A stretch of DNA of 64,000 nucleotides from Rubripirellula sp036339635 (lineage in GTDB: Bacteria; Planctomycetota; Planctomycetia; Pirellulales; Pirellulaceae). Positions 26,811-36,488 of this stretch are shown one piece after another; positions within the stretch are counted from its first letter, which is position 1, and each line of letters begins with the position of its first letter. The DNA is taken from the NCBI GenBank assembly GCA_036339635.1, contig JAYZAR010000043.1, forward strand, positions 11,647-75,646, given 5' to 3'. The translations under genes and the position numbers were made by a program. The notes beneath the pieces are model-generated. The model had not been told where the DNA came from and made no database searches. It worked only from the letters and a program-made list of their open reading frames with translations.

Positions 26811-29759
26811 GTGAGCCTTTTGCCATTGCTTGCAGTTGTCATGTTTTTTCGCATCGTCACACCATCCCATTCGTTCCTCTGGGCCTTGTTGATCGCGGTC
26901 TGTTGTTCACCGGACCGATTGTGTGCGGAGACGAAGTCGTGGCCATTTCGTCCTGTTGCCGAACCGACTGTACCGACCACAACGCGGGTGGACTGGAAGT
27001 CGAATGACGTTGATTCCTTCATTCAAGAAAAGTTGGATGAGGCGGGAATCGAGCCCGCACCCATGGCGGATAAGACCACTCTGGCGCGGCGTCTCTACCT
27101 TGACCTCATTGGGTTACCACCCACTCCGGAGGAGTTGTCGTCGTTTTTAGCCGATTCGACGCCTGATGCCTACGAGAAATTGGTCAACCAGTTGCTGGAT
27201 GATCCACGTTACGGAGAGCATTGGGCGCGATTCTGGTTGGATCTCGCCCGATACGCGGATACGGCGGGCTACGAAGGTGATCCCGATTTGCCGCATGCAT
27301 GGCGATACCGTGACTACGTTATCGATTCACTGAATCGTGACAAACCGTATGATCAATTCATTCGCGAGCAATTAGCGGGCGACGAATTGGTTGATATCAC
27401 GGGTGCTGGAGAATTGCCGAATCCACCGGCCGAAAATCTCGTGGCGCTGACGTTTCTGCGACTCGCGCCATTCACCGAACCGCGTGGCGACGAATCCCGC
27501 CACGAAATGCTCAGTGAAATGACCTCAACGGTCAGTAGTGTCTTTCTGGGTCTAACGGTCGGCTGTGCAAAATGCCATGATCACAAATACGATCCGATTC
27601 CGATCGAAGATTTCTATCGAATGAAGGCGTTCTTTGCGACGGTTCAGATTCCTCCACCGCTTCGCGGAGATGCCTTTCAAATTGGTGGTCCCACACCGAC
27701 TGCGTTTTACCGCGAAGGTGAAGCGGAATGGGCCACGAAGAAAACCCAAGAGCTTCGCAGCCAGGCGGACGCAGCAAAGCAAAAGCTGCCCGCACTCATT
27801 GAACGTTTGAACCAAAGGCTCGGCGTTTTTGCAGGTTTTGGAATTCAGTCCCTCGGCGGTGATTTCGGGAATGACTATTTCTTTGACCAGCGTTTGGTAA
27901 CTGATGACCAAACCCATATCACGGTAGTGAATGCGGACAAGAATCGCTGGTTTTTTTTTACGGACGCACGTCCGTCAACGAGGCAAGGAAGTCTGGCAGG
28001 CGCGAATCGTGGTCATTGGTATTCGGGCATCAAGCAGCCAACGTACGCGTCGCTTGGCGCTGCAACCAACGGTAACGGTAAACCGGAGGCAGCATTCTTT
28101 AACGGAAAGCTCGCGCATTTGTTGGTGTTCAACCGTCCGTTAAGCGAAGAGGAGATCGAATTGCCGGTCAGCTCACTTTCGCAATTAGAAGGACTCCGTT
28201 TGTGGCTGGATGCTTCCGATTTGGATGGCGATCCCAGAACCACGAATTCGACCGGTCAAGATTTTTTCACTCAGGATTCTGAGGGGAGGCGGAAGATTGA
28301 GCAGTGGCGGGCGAAAGTGGGGCAACTCACATTGCGCCAATCGGATCCTGCACTGCAACCAATGCTCTCAACGTTGCCAGGTTCGGATACGCCCGCTGTT
28401 GAATTTGAGGATGATTTTCTGTCAGGCGATCCTCAATTCCTGAAGATGCTGAAGGATGCAACAGGCTCAATCGTGACTGTTTTCTCTAGCCGTGATCAGG
28501 ATGAATCCTATTTATTTGAAATCGGTGGTCAGGGACAATTTATCGCGACTTTCGTCAATCCAATAGCAAAGATTGATGGTGGCATCGAAGATGTCATCAA
28601 CGATGTGACAGACGATCGAATCACCGCCGAGGAACGCCAGGAAGTTCAATCGCTCAGAAACTTGGAAAAATTTTTGCCTCGGCAACTGAAACGCTTGCAA
28701 CCGATGGCGATGACTTTACGCCACTCCATCGGTCCGCCCTACGAACCGGGTGTACCAACCTCACGCGTGATGCTGCGCGGTCACTGGAATGACCCCGGAA
28801 AAGAAGTGGAGCCTGGTTTTCTAAGTGCGATTACTGGGAACCAATCACCGGCACCGCTTCGACTCGATACCTTCAAACGCTGGCCGACCCGAAGTCGCCG
28901 GAAAGCGTTGGCCGATTGGATTGCGTCGCCGTCCAATCCGCTCACAGCCCGTGTGATCGTGAATCGTCTGTGGTATCGACATTTCGGCCGAGGGATTGTC
29001 GAAACACCGAGTGATTTTGGCAATCTCAGCGAGGGGGCATCGCACGAAGCATTGCTTGATTACTTGGCTTCCCTGTTGATCAAAAACCAGTGGAGCCTAA
29101 AGTCAATCCACCGGATGATCTGCAACAGCAGCACATACCGGCAAAGATCGGCCCGGGCAGATGAGCAGGCATCGAAGCGAGATCCGGCGAATGTGCTGCT
29201 ATGGCGTTTTCCGCTGAGAAGATTGGGGGCGGAGGTGGTGCGTGATCGGATTTTGCACGTCAGCGGGCGGTTGAATGAAGAGCATTTTGGGTTGCCGATT
29301 TTTCCTCCGTTGCCCGATGCGATTGAACAACGGGTTCGCTACGACAATTCGAAGTGGGCGACGCAATATGGACCGGAAGGGCGCAAACGGAGTATTTACA
29401 TTTATCAACAACGGACCTTGAACATGCCGATGCTGCAAGTCTTCGACGCACCGGTTTGTGATCAATCGCGCCCGAAGCGTTTGGAGAGTACGACGCCGCT
29501 GCAAGCATTGGCACTTTATAATGGTCCATTGGTGACCACCGAGGTGCCGTATTTCGCTGATCGCGTTATTGCAGAGGCAGGCGAGGAGCCTATCGACCGG
29601 ATTCGATATGCGATTCAGGTTGCATGGTGCCGTGTCGCGAAACCCGAAGAGATTCAACAGTTGGCCGATCATTACTCCCAATTTGATAATGATCGAGAGG
29701 CGATGATCAGTGTTTGTCGGATCCTGTTAAATTCGAGTGAGTTTCTGTATTTGAATTAG
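26811..29759 (+). CDS. DUF1549/DUF1553 planctomycete surface protein
   Basis: A 982-residue exported protein of a class almost limited to planctomycetes and relatives. After a signal-like segment (FLWALLIAVCCSPDRLCA), residues about 60-290 form DUF1549: TLARRLYLDLIGLPPTPEEL, WARFWLDLARYADTAGYEGD, then GCAKCHDHKYDPI with its CxxCH. A middle part contains a LamG-like insert (PEAAFFNGKLAHLLVFNRPL). Residues about 690-980 form DUF1553: ALADWIASPSNPLTARVIVN, FGRGIVETPSDFG and LESTTPLQALALYNG. The usual N-terminal PSCyt1 cytochrome domain is missing. The start is GTG 26811 or ATG 26838. Its DUF1501 partner follows after 175 bases, the standard pairing. The biochemical role is unproven. Confidence 0.93.
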   Translation: MSLLPLLAVVMFFRIVTPSHSFLWALLIAVCCSPDRLCAETKSWPFRPVAEPTVPTTTRVDWKSNDVDSFIQEKLDEAGIEPAPMADKTTLARRLYLDLIGLPPTPEELSSFLADSTPDAYEKLVNQLLDDPRYGEHWARFWLDLARYADTAGYEGDPDLPHAWRYRDYVIDSLNRDKPYDQFIREQLAGDELVDITGAGELPNPPAENLVALTFLRLAPFTEPRGDESRHEMLSEMTSTVSSVFLGLTVGCAKCHDHKYDPIPIEDFYRMKAFFATVQIPPPLRGDAFQIGGPTPTAFYREGEAEWATKKTQELRSQADAAKQKLPALIERLNQRLGVFAGFGIQSLGGDFGNDYFFDQRLVTDDQTHITVVNADKNRWFFFTDARPSTRQGSLAGANRGHWYSGIKQPTYASLGAATNGNGKPEAAFFNGKLAHLLVFNRPLSEEEIELPVSSLSQLEGLRLWLDASDLDGDPRTTNSTGQDFFTQDSEGRRKIEQWRAKVGQLTLRQSDPALQPMLSTLPGSDTPAVEFEDDFLSGDPQFLKMLKDATGSIVTVFSSRDQDESYLFEIGGQGQFIATFVNPIAKIDGGIEDVINDVTDDRITAEERQEVQSLRNLEKFLPRQLKRLQPMAMTLRHSIGPPYEPGVPTSRVMLRGHWNDPGKEVEPGFLSAITGNQSPAPLRLDTFKRWPTRSRRKALADWIASPSNPLTARVIVNRLWYRHFGRGIVETPSDFGNLSEGASHEALLDYLASLLIKNQWSLKSIHRMICNSSTYRQRSARADEQASKRDPANVLLWRFPLRRLGAEVVRDRILHVSGRLNEEHFGLPIFPPLPDAIEQRVRYDNSKWATQYGPEGRKRSIYIYQQRTLNMPMLQVFDAPVCDQSRPKRLESTTPLQALALYNGPLVTTEVPYFADRVIAEAGEEPIDRIRYAIQVAWCRVAKPEEIQQLADHYSQFDNDREAMISVCRILLNSSEFLYLN

Positions 29760-29934
29760 TCAATCTGCATTTTCAATTTGACGAGCGAGCATGAGGATCA
29801 GACGGCTTTGTGCGTCGATTTCTGGCGTCCTCGAGGCCCGCTTGGGGTATGGTTGTCCCCTGTGCATGATCGCTTTCTTCGGATCATTTGAATCGTTTTT
29901 CGTTAACACTCACGAACTTACCACCTGACTTACC

Positions 29935-31350
29935 ATGTTGAATCGACGTGCTTGGCTGGCGAACATTCATAATGGGCTAGGCGCGTTGGCGTTGGCGGAT
30001 GTATTGCAAGCTGCGGGGCCGGCGACCAATCCCTACACACCCAAGACGCCTCATCTGCCTCGCAAAGCCAAGCGTTGCATCTTTCTGTTCATGCAGGGAG
30101 GTGTCAGCCAGATGGATTCCTTCGAATTCAAGCCTGAATTGACTAGGCTGCATGGGAAACGTGTCCCGGGATCCCATCACGTGGAGGGTGAGCTGCAGGG
30201 TCGGCTCACCCATGCTCATTCAATCGTTGGAAGTCCGTTTCGATTTTCGCAGCATGGTCAGTCAGGCCGGTATCTGTCCGAGCTATTTCCGCGGCTTGCT
30301 GGCCACGTTGATGACTTGGCGTTCGTTCATGGAATCGAAACAGAAAATCCAAACCATGGACCATCGACGTTGCAGGTGATGACTGGCAGTCAGTTTCCCG
30401 GTAGCGCTTCGGTTGGCAGTTGGATCAGTTATGGCTTGGGGACTGAGAATGCCAATATGCCGGGATACGTCGTGATCCAAGATCCCCGTGGGGCGCCTGT
30501 CAATGGTGGCCATGTGTGGGGGAATGGTTACTTGCCGGCAGCATTCCAGGGAACGCTACTGCGGAATGAAGGATCGCCGATTTTGAATTTAACGCGGCCG
30601 TCGGGGATTAGCGACCAATCGCAGCGGGCAGAACTTGAACAACTGCGCAAGCTAAATCAACGGTTTAACAACCAATACCCAGAGTCAACCGAATTGGAAG
30701 CGCGGATCGCTAGTTATGAGTTGGCTTTTCGGATGCAGACGGAGGCTCCAGAGTTGGTTGATCTATCGAGTGAACCGGATCATATTCGCCAACTTTATGG
30801 CTTGGATGATTCTCGCACGGCCGGTTTTGGAACACAGTGTCTGATGGCGCGTCGAATGGCAGAGAGTGGAGTTCGATACACGCTGTTAGTTCATGGCGTT
30901 CAGATTAACTCAAACAGTTGGGATGATCATGGCGATGTGAAGGGCGGGATGACCCGTCATTCTCAAGAAGTAGACCAACCGGTCGCGGGTTTATTGGCTG
31001 ATCTCAAGCAGCGAGGGATGTTGGAGGAGACGTTGGTGGTGTGGGCTTCCGAAATGGGCCGGACACCTTTTGTTCCAGGTGACGTTGGAAACAAACCAGG
31101 CCGTGATCACAACAAGTATGGTCTCGTGATGTGGATGGCCGGCGGAGATACGCGGGGCGGAGCGACGGTGGGGGCAACCGATGATTTCTCACTGCGGGCT
31201 GCCGGAGAACCAATTCCGATTCGTGACGTGCATGCCACCATCTTGGACCTGATGGGATTGGATGACGAGCAATTACGTTATCTTCATGCCGGGCGACTCC
31301 GTCGCCTGACCGATATTGGTGGCTACGTCTTGAAAGATTTGATTCTTTAA
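29935..31350 (+). CDS. DUF1501 protein (sulfatase/phosphatase-fold), partner of the DUF1549/DUF1553 protein
   Basis: DUF1501 proteins share the alkaline-phosphatase/sulfatase fold but lack an assigned reaction. Hallmarks here: the N-terminal MLNRRAWLANIHNGLGALAL, resembling a Tat-type leader, then CIFLFMQGGVSQMDSFEFKPEL near 50, HAHSIVGSPFRFSQHG, PGYVVIQDPRG, and near the end WASEMGRTPF with GRDHNKYG. Length 471 residues is usual. It lies directly downstream of the DUF1549/DUF1553 gene on the same strand; in planctomycetes these two families are repeatedly paired. It converges with the amidohydrolase gene. Confidence 0.93.
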   Translation: MLNRRAWLANIHNGLGALALADVLQAAGPATNPYTPKTPHLPRKAKRCIFLFMQGGVSQMDSFEFKPELTRLHGKRVPGSHHVEGELQGRLTHAHSIVGSPFRFSQHGQSGRYLSELFPRLAGHVDDLAFVHGIETENPNHGPSTLQVMTGSQFPGSASVGSWISYGLGTENANMPGYVVIQDPRGAPVNGGHVWGNGYLPAAFQGTLLRNEGSPILNLTRPSGISDQSQRAELEQLRKLNQRFNNQYPESTELEARIASYELAFRMQTEAPELVDLSSEPDHIRQLYGLDDSRTAGFGTQCLMARRMAESGVRYTLLVHGVQINSNSWDDHGDVKGGMTRHSQEVDQPVAGLLADLKQRGMLEETLVVWASEMGRTPFVPGDVGNKPGRDHNKYGLVMWMAGGDTRGGATVGATDDFSLRAAGEPIPIRDVHATILDLMGLDDEQLRYLHAGRLRRLTDIGGYVLKDLIL

Positions 31351-31510
31351 GGATTCCGCTGGTTCGCTTCACGTTCGATGTCTTTGCGTAGCACGAAGTT
31401 TGCGACGCAAGAAGTTAGCAATGGAAACGCTGCGCGATCTGTGATTCACATTGGTCAGGGGCAAACTGCAAAATAACAGCCCTGCAGATTGCTTTCTCGC
31501 ACCAAGGTGG

Positions 31511-32485
31511 CTACTTGAGTTTTAATCGATAAGCCGTCGACGCATTCTGCCAGAAAAAACTTTCAGCGGCAGCTTGGTCTTTGTCAGCGAAATAGGCACT
31601 GACGAGCTTCACAAAGCTTGCGTAATCACCTGTCTTTTTTGTCACCGGCCAATTGCTACCGTAAATCAACCGCTCACTACCAAATGCGTTCCAAAGAATA
31701 TCGAGCAAGCCTTGAAAGTATTCGATCGATTGGGGAGCCGGTTGGGTTGTTGATCGTTGATACAAGCCAGAAATCTTGACCGAGACGTTGGGGTGCTTGG
31801 ACAGTCGCTTGACGGCATCGATCCAGGTTTGGTTTGGCAGCTTGCCATCAATGTTGTAGCCGAGCACGTGGTTGACGATGATCCTCAGTTTCGGAACCGC
31901 GCCGGCGATACGACTAACTTCATCGATTGTTTCCGGTCCCTCTGCGTTCATCAAAACATCGAGGGCCAGGCCAGCGTCGGCGAGGTATCGAAGGTTTTTC
32001 AGCAACTGTGGATTACTGCTGATTCCTACGCCGCGATTCATCAAGTGGAAGCGAATGCCAACGAAACGGGGGTCCGCCTTCATTCGGTCCAGGTTTTTTT
32101 GAAACGATGGTTTGAGAGGATCGAGGTTGCCAACCAAACCGACAAAGAAATCGTCGTCATCAACCAAGTCAAGGACCCAGTCGTTGTCATCGACGCGGGG
32201 GCTTGCTTCAACGATGACGACACCGGTCACACCAGCTGGTTTCGCGACCCTGTGGAATTCGGCCGGTAGATGTGGTGTGTGCAAAATCTGGTCGTCAGTC
32301 GGCGGCCATGGAACGGAGTTGGGGTGATCAGAATCGTAGACCTCACGCGTTGTATCGTAGAGATGAATGTGAGTATCGATCAGATGCTTTACGTTTAGTT
32401 GGGAGTTGCTTTGTTGAGCCAGGGCTGGCGATAGACCGCCAACGCCCATGGCAACGTAAATTCCTACAAGTGACAGAGGTCGCAT
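31511..32485 (-). CDS. Exported amidohydrolase-2 family metal-dependent hydrolase
   Basis: A TIM-barrel hydrolase of the amidohydrolase-2 family (dicarboxylate/lactone hydrolase-like). The metal-binding HIHLYD motif sits right after the signal peptide (MRPLSLVGIYVAMGVGGLSPALA). Later hallmarks are VTGVVIVEASP, KLRIIVNHVLGYNIDG, VSVKISGLYQ and LIYGSNWPVT with the terminal Asp-region replaced by Asn. I chose the ATG at 32485 because it has AGGAAA upstream and begins the signal peptide; the frame is open to 32584. No partner gene clarifies the substrate, which could be a lactone such as fuconolactone or rhamnonolactone; that is inference. Confidence 0.85.
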   Translation of the reverse strand: MRPLSLVGIYVAMGVGGLSPALAQQSNSQLNVKHLIDTHIHLYDTTREVYDSDHPNSVPWPPTDDQILHTPHLPAEFHRVAKPAGVTGVVIVEASPRVDDNDWVLDLVDDDDFFVGLVGNLDPLKPSFQKNLDRMKADPRFVGIRFHLMNRGVGISSNPQLLKNLRYLADAGLALDVLMNAEGPETIDEVSRIAGAVPKLRIIVNHVLGYNIDGKLPNQTWIDAVKRLSKHPNVSVKISGLYQRSTTQPAPQSIEYFQGLLDILWNAFGSERLIYGSNWPVTKKTGDYASFVKLVSAYFADKDQAAAESFFWQNASTAYRLKLK

Positions 32486-32859
32486 CCGATTGTTTCCTAA
32501 GCGAAGGTGGGTGAACGGAACGCCATAGGATACTTTGACTGAGCCAGTGGTGTTAGCTTTCGAGTCGGCAGCGAAAAAGGCCACAATAGAGACTCCCTGC
32601 CTGCGGCGTCGCTCCGAGGTAGCCTCGGCGACGGAAATTTGAGCCTAAAGGTCGCGGGTGACGCGTGTCCTTGCGGGACTCGCGAAACGCGTGTTAGGCG
32701 GAAAGCCAGTTACTTCGGCTGAAAGAGCGTTTCAGGTCAGTAGCCCTTGTGAAGCGGTAGCAAAGGCCCGCGCGATCTGTGAAGAAGGGAAATCTGCACA
32801 GGAGAAATCTGCACAGGAGAAATCTGCCTGGGGAAGACCCGCGCGGGGATGCATAGCGA
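32486..32859. other. Intergenic region with a short repeat
   Basis: About 370 bases between the amidohydrolase start and the end of the gene fragment. It holds a three-copy 15-bp repeat (32787-32830). The open frame at 32658-32885 on the plus strand spans the repeat but has no recognisable product. Confidence 0.4.
32787..32830. repeat. 15-bp direct repeat, three copies
   Basis: Unit GGAGAAATCTGCACA: a 14-base first copy at 32787-32800, an exact copy at 32801-32815 and a variant ending CTG at 32816-32830. The 15-bp period equals five codons, but the only frame across it has no recognisable protein. Confidence 0.85.
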
Positions 32860-33231
32860 CTAGCGATTTTGCGACAGTTGTTTGAATTGCGGCATCGTGT
32901 TCTGCAGGGTTTCGGTGAGGTCTTGTCGCACGGCAGGGCTGAGGTGTTCGAATTCGGGAGACATGTCTTTGCCGGAAAGAATGTCATTCAGGCGACCCAG
33001 AATGGGGCGACGGACTTCGCGAGGCAATTGCGTAAAAGCGGGCGAGTAGAGCAGGTAGCTACAAGGGTATACGAACAAACGCGTTGCGAGGTTGAATTCG
33101 CGCAGCGATCTGCCAGCCGAATCATGTTTGCCACGGGCGGTGAACTTGTTTGCGAATTCCGGTGTTCTGACGTCCCGATCGGTCAGGGTAAATACATCGC
33201 ACATCAACAAGTGCCAGTAGAAAACAGGCAA
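32860..33231 (-). pseudogene. C-terminal fragment of a conserved planctomycete protein (PCSYLIYS-tail type)
   Basis: Residues about 35-120 of this 123-residue frame resemble the C-terminus of larger planctomycete surface proteins: SAGRSLREFNLATRLFVYPC, SYLLYSPAFTQLPREVRRPI, then LSGKDMSPEFEHLSPAVRQDL. I recall this tail only at the end of much longer proteins. Upstream (33232-33477) I find no matching sequence in any minus-strand frame, so the front appears lost. It lies between the amidohydrolase and a DUF1501 gene, where a cytochrome/DUF1549 partner would normally be expected on the other strand. It could instead be an intact small gene; the family memory behind this call is moderate. Confidence 0.4.
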
Positions 33232-33477
33232 CGAGGTACAGGTGGCTGTTGATCTTTTTGGAGAACCGTCGTGAAATGGGAGTTTGAGTCAATTGCATGT
33301 GAATCTGTTGAACGCACATCGTGGTGCGCATTGGTACTAAATCTTCAAAAGTACACCTGAGGGCATAGAGTTTAGGTGCGGACATCAAGTTGTTTTTGCC
33401 AGTCGCTAGGCTCCTGCTGGATTCAATGGCTAGCGAGGCCGTACACTGGCAGTAACGTTTGATCTGAGGTGAGAGCG

Positions 33478-34938
33478 ATGTGGAACAATTCAGCCTGGGG
33501 TGGCCATGCGGGTCACGCCTTTACCAGTTTTGGTGCGACGCAACCGGAGGGACTCTGTTTCAGTAGTCGCCGCAACCTGTTCAAGGCGTCGATGGCGGGA
33601 CTGGCGGGATTGTCGTTGCCGCACTTGTTGCGTCAGCGGGCATGGTCTGCCGAGGGAGTCAAGGCAACGTCATCGCGGCGCAGTGTGATTTTGCTGTGGA
33701 TGACCGGTGGGCCAAGCCAAATTGATATATGGGACATGAAGCCTGATCGCCCGCTGGAAAACCGTGGTCCTTTTTCGCCTATTTCGACGGCGATTCCAGG
33801 TGAATTCATCTGTGAGCATCTGCCGCGGCAGGCAGCCATGCTGGATAAGTTCACGATCATCCGTTCGGTCGATTGTCGGCAAAGCAGTCATGAACCAAAT
33901 CAAGTTATGCAGACGGGGCATTTGGAGGCGGCACCGCGGGTGAATCCGAAAGGGGATCGTTATCCGGCGATTGGGTCGATCGTGGGTAAGTTTCGGGGGG
34001 CGAATCACCCAGACATTCCACCATACATCGCGTTTCAGCGGTCACCCTCGCATATTGCCTACGCTGGGCACTTAGGTCAGCAGCACAATCCTTTCATCGC
34101 AAATCAAGCAGCGAAGCTTCCCATCTACGATTTGGTCGGCAAGGACACGGGCAAGGTTTCGAGTCCTGAGATGTTTCGGATGCCGCGAAATTTGGATTTT
34201 GAACGTATTGATCAGCGATTAGGTTTGCTCCGAGAATTGGACCAAATGCGTCGTGAATTAGACGTCTCGGGAACGATGGCGGCAATGGATGCTTATCAGC
34301 AACAAGCGGTCGATATGTTGACGGGTGGGCGAGTCCAGACAGCGCTTGATATGATGTCAGAACCGGAGTCAATTCGGCAGAAGTACGGTTCCCATCTTTG
34401 GTGTCAGCAGGCTTTGTTGGCGCGGCGGTTGGTGGAAGCGGGCACTGCCTTTGTGACGATTGATCTGAGTTATCACACCGCGTCGGGCACTTGGGATAAC
34501 CATGGGGACAATATCCCGCCCTACGGTGGGATATCGAAAGGTCTTCGTCCGCTCTTGCCGCTGTTCGACCATTTGATCACGACACTGGTGAACGATTTAG
34601 ATGAGCGGGGCCTGCTGGATGACGTTTTAGTCATTGCGATGGGGGAGTTCGGACGGACGCCGCAACTTGGGACTCAGGGAAGTACGGATGGTCGGAATCA
34701 TTGGCCGCATGTGATGTCGATGTGTTTGGCCGGTGGGGGAATGCGACATGGGCAAGTGATTGGTTCGACAGAAGCAGATGGTGGTGCAATCAAGAGTCGA
34801 CCGGTGACACCGGCTGACTTGGCAGCGACAATTTATCATCACATGCAAGTTCCATTACATACGACGTATGCGGATGACCGCGGACGTCCGATTTTTATTG
34901 TGCAACAGAACGGAAAGCCGATCTCGGAATTACTTTGA
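33478..34938 (+). CDS. DUF1501 protein, second copy
   Basis: A second member of the DUF1501 family with the Tat-type opening SSRRNLFKASMAGLAGLSLP (twin Arg near residue 34). It continues with VILLWMTGGPSQIDIWDMKPD, FTIIRSVDCRQSSHEPNQVM, GKFRGANHPDIPPYIAFQR and the C-terminal MGEFGRTPQL. The usual DUF1549/DUF1553 partner is missing upstream; only the gene fragment on the opposite strand is found there. I chose ATG 33478, preceded by GAGGTGAG, over GTG 33469. It is followed after 46 bases by the methanethiol oxidase gene on the same strand, so co-transcription is possible. Its product is likely exported folded by the Tat route. Confidence 0.92.
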   Translation: MWNNSAWGGHAGHAFTSFGATQPEGLCFSSRRNLFKASMAGLAGLSLPHLLRQRAWSAEGVKATSSRRSVILLWMTGGPSQIDIWDMKPDRPLENRGPFSPISTAIPGEFICEHLPRQAAMLDKFTIIRSVDCRQSSHEPNQVMQTGHLEAAPRVNPKGDRYPAIGSIVGKFRGANHPDIPPYIAFQRSPSHIAYAGHLGQQHNPFIANQAAKLPIYDLVGKDTGKVSSPEMFRMPRNLDFERIDQRLGLLRELDQMRRELDVSGTMAAMDAYQQQAVDMLTGGRVQTALDMMSEPESIRQKYGSHLWCQQALLARRLVEAGTAFVTIDLSYHTASGTWDNHGDNIPPYGGISKGLRPLLPLFDHLITTLVNDLDERGLLDDVLVIAMGEFGRTPQLGTQGSTDGRNHWPHVMSMCLAGGGMRHGQVIGSTEADGGAIKSRPVTPADLAATIYHHMQVPLHTTYADDRGRPIFIVQQNGKPISELL

Positions 34939-34984
34939 TTGGGTTTTCGTTATAGGGATTGTTCTTAATTGAGGTTTTAAGTTG

Positions 34985-36427
34985 ATGAAACGTCGGGAAT
35001 TTATGGCGGGTATGACCGCTTCGACAATCGCGGGTGGCCTGGCGAATTTGCGTGGGGATCAGCCGAAGCATGGAGATCACGCGGTACACGCAGAGTGCCA
35101 TCCAACTTATGCAACGATTCAAGACGCGATCAATTCACCACGGGAAAAATTTGCGTTTGTTCCGGCAATCTATGTCGGTACTAAACAGTCTTGCCCCGAT
35201 TACATGGCAACGGTCGACGTTGATCCAATGTCACCGACGTACAGCCAAGTCGTTGGTCGCTTTTCAATGCCAAACATTGGCGACGAACTTCACCATTACG
35301 GATGGAATGCTTGCAGCAGTTGTCACGGTGAAGGACACCGAAGGTACTTGGTCGTACCCGGTTTGGCGTCTGGTAATATCTACATCGTCGATGCAGTTGA
35401 CCCGGTCAATTTGAAACTTCACAAAACCATCTCGGGTGCCGAGATCGCCCGTCAAACCAATCTTTCAACACCTCACACGGTTCATTGCCGCGCGGACGGT
35501 GTAATGATGATTTCGATGTTGGGTGATGCTGCTGGTAACGCGCCTGGGGGATTCTTAGAAATTGATTCAAATTTCGAGATTAGTGGGCGATGGGAAAAAT
35601 CGCTCGACGGGATGAACTTCAATTACGATTTTTGGTATCAGCCGCGACATGATGTCATGATCAGCAGCGAGTGGGCGGCCCCCAATACCGTTAAGAACGG
35701 TTTCAAGTTGGAGGATGTCGAGGGGGGTAAGTTTGGGCACCATCTGCATTTTTGGGACTGGTCAAAGCGTAAGATCGCTCAGTCGATTGATCTTGGAGCC
35801 GATGGAATGATTCCGTTGGAGGTGCGTTTTCACCACGATCCAGAGAGTACGCATGGTTTCGTTGGTGCCGCGCTCAGTAGCGCCGTTTTTCATTGGCAAA
35901 AAACAGGGGGTGAGTGGAAAGCGAATAAGATTATCCAGGTCGATCCTGTCGAAACGGAGGGTTGGCCTTTTCCAGTGCCGGGATTGATTACTGACATCGT
36001 GTTGTCGCTCGATGACAAATTCTTATACTTCTCGGATTGGTTGCACGGCGACATTCGCCAGTACGATATCTCCGATCCAGATAATCCTCGACTCACCGGC
36101 CAAGTTTGGCTCGGTGGTGTGATTGGTCATGCTCCGGCATGGGGTGATCGGTCGCTGACCGGTGGGCCACAGATGTTGCAACTCAGTCTTGATGGTAAAC
36201 GACTGTACGTCACCAGCAGTCTGTACAGCGTTTGGGATAACCAGTTCTATCCGAAGATGGCCGAACAGGGTTCATGGTTGCTTCAATTGGATTGCGATAC
36301 TGATCGTGGGGGATTGAAGCTCAACGACCGATTTTTTGTCGATTTTGGAGCTGAGCCCAATGGACCGGCCCGTGCACACGAGATTCGTTTTCCGGGTGGA
36401 GACAGCACTTCGGATATTTGGGTCTAG
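34985..36427 (+). CDS. Methanethiol oxidase, SELENBP1/MtoX family, with Tat leader
   Basis: The 480-residue sequence follows human selenium-binding protein 1 closely from memory: PDYMATVDVDP, FSMPNIGDELHHYGWNACSS, YDFWYQPRHDVMISSEWAAP, GLITDIVLSLDDKFLYFSDW, LHGDIRQYDISDPDNPRLTG, GGPQMLQLSLDGKRLYVTSS and a C-terminal HEIRFPGGDSTSDIW. Enzymes of this family oxidise methanethiol to formaldehyde, hydrogen sulfide and hydrogen peroxide, and bacterial forms use copper. The CSSC motif near residue 105 and several His pairs (HH, HxH) could hold the metal. The N-terminus MKRREFMAGMTASTIAGG is a twin-Arg leader, implying export after folding. TTG 34982 is an alternative start. Confidence 0.93.
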   Translation: MKRREFMAGMTASTIAGGLANLRGDQPKHGDHAVHAECHPTYATIQDAINSPREKFAFVPAIYVGTKQSCPDYMATVDVDPMSPTYSQVVGRFSMPNIGDELHHYGWNACSSCHGEGHRRYLVVPGLASGNIYIVDAVDPVNLKLHKTISGAEIARQTNLSTPHTVHCRADGVMMISMLGDAAGNAPGGFLEIDSNFEISGRWEKSLDGMNFNYDFWYQPRHDVMISSEWAAPNTVKNGFKLEDVEGGKFGHHLHFWDWSKRKIAQSIDLGADGMIPLEVRFHHDPESTHGFVGAALSSAVFHWQKTGGEWKANKIIQVDPVETEGWPFPVPGLITDIVLSLDDKFLYFSDWLHGDIRQYDISDPDNPRLTGQVWLGGVIGHAPAWGDRSLTGGPQMLQLSLDGKRLYVTSSLYSVWDNQFYPKMAEQGSWLLQLDCDTDRGGLKLNDRFFVDFGAEPNGPARAHEIRFPGGDSTSDIWV

Positions 36428-36488
36428 GCGGAAGGACAGCTTTGATTGATTTGTTTGCAAGTGACCAAAACGTGTTGGGGAATTCCGA

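Noticed and set aside
26811..29759. Cytochrome c call from the CxxCH in the DUF1549/DUF1553 protein
   Set aside because: The CAKCHDHK sequence is a fixed part of DUF1549 in this family; the separate PSCyt1 cytochrome domain is absent.
32869..33252. Plus-strand frame of 127 codons
   Set aside because: It is antisense to the minus-strand fragment, which carries the recognisable PCSYLLYS-type tail.
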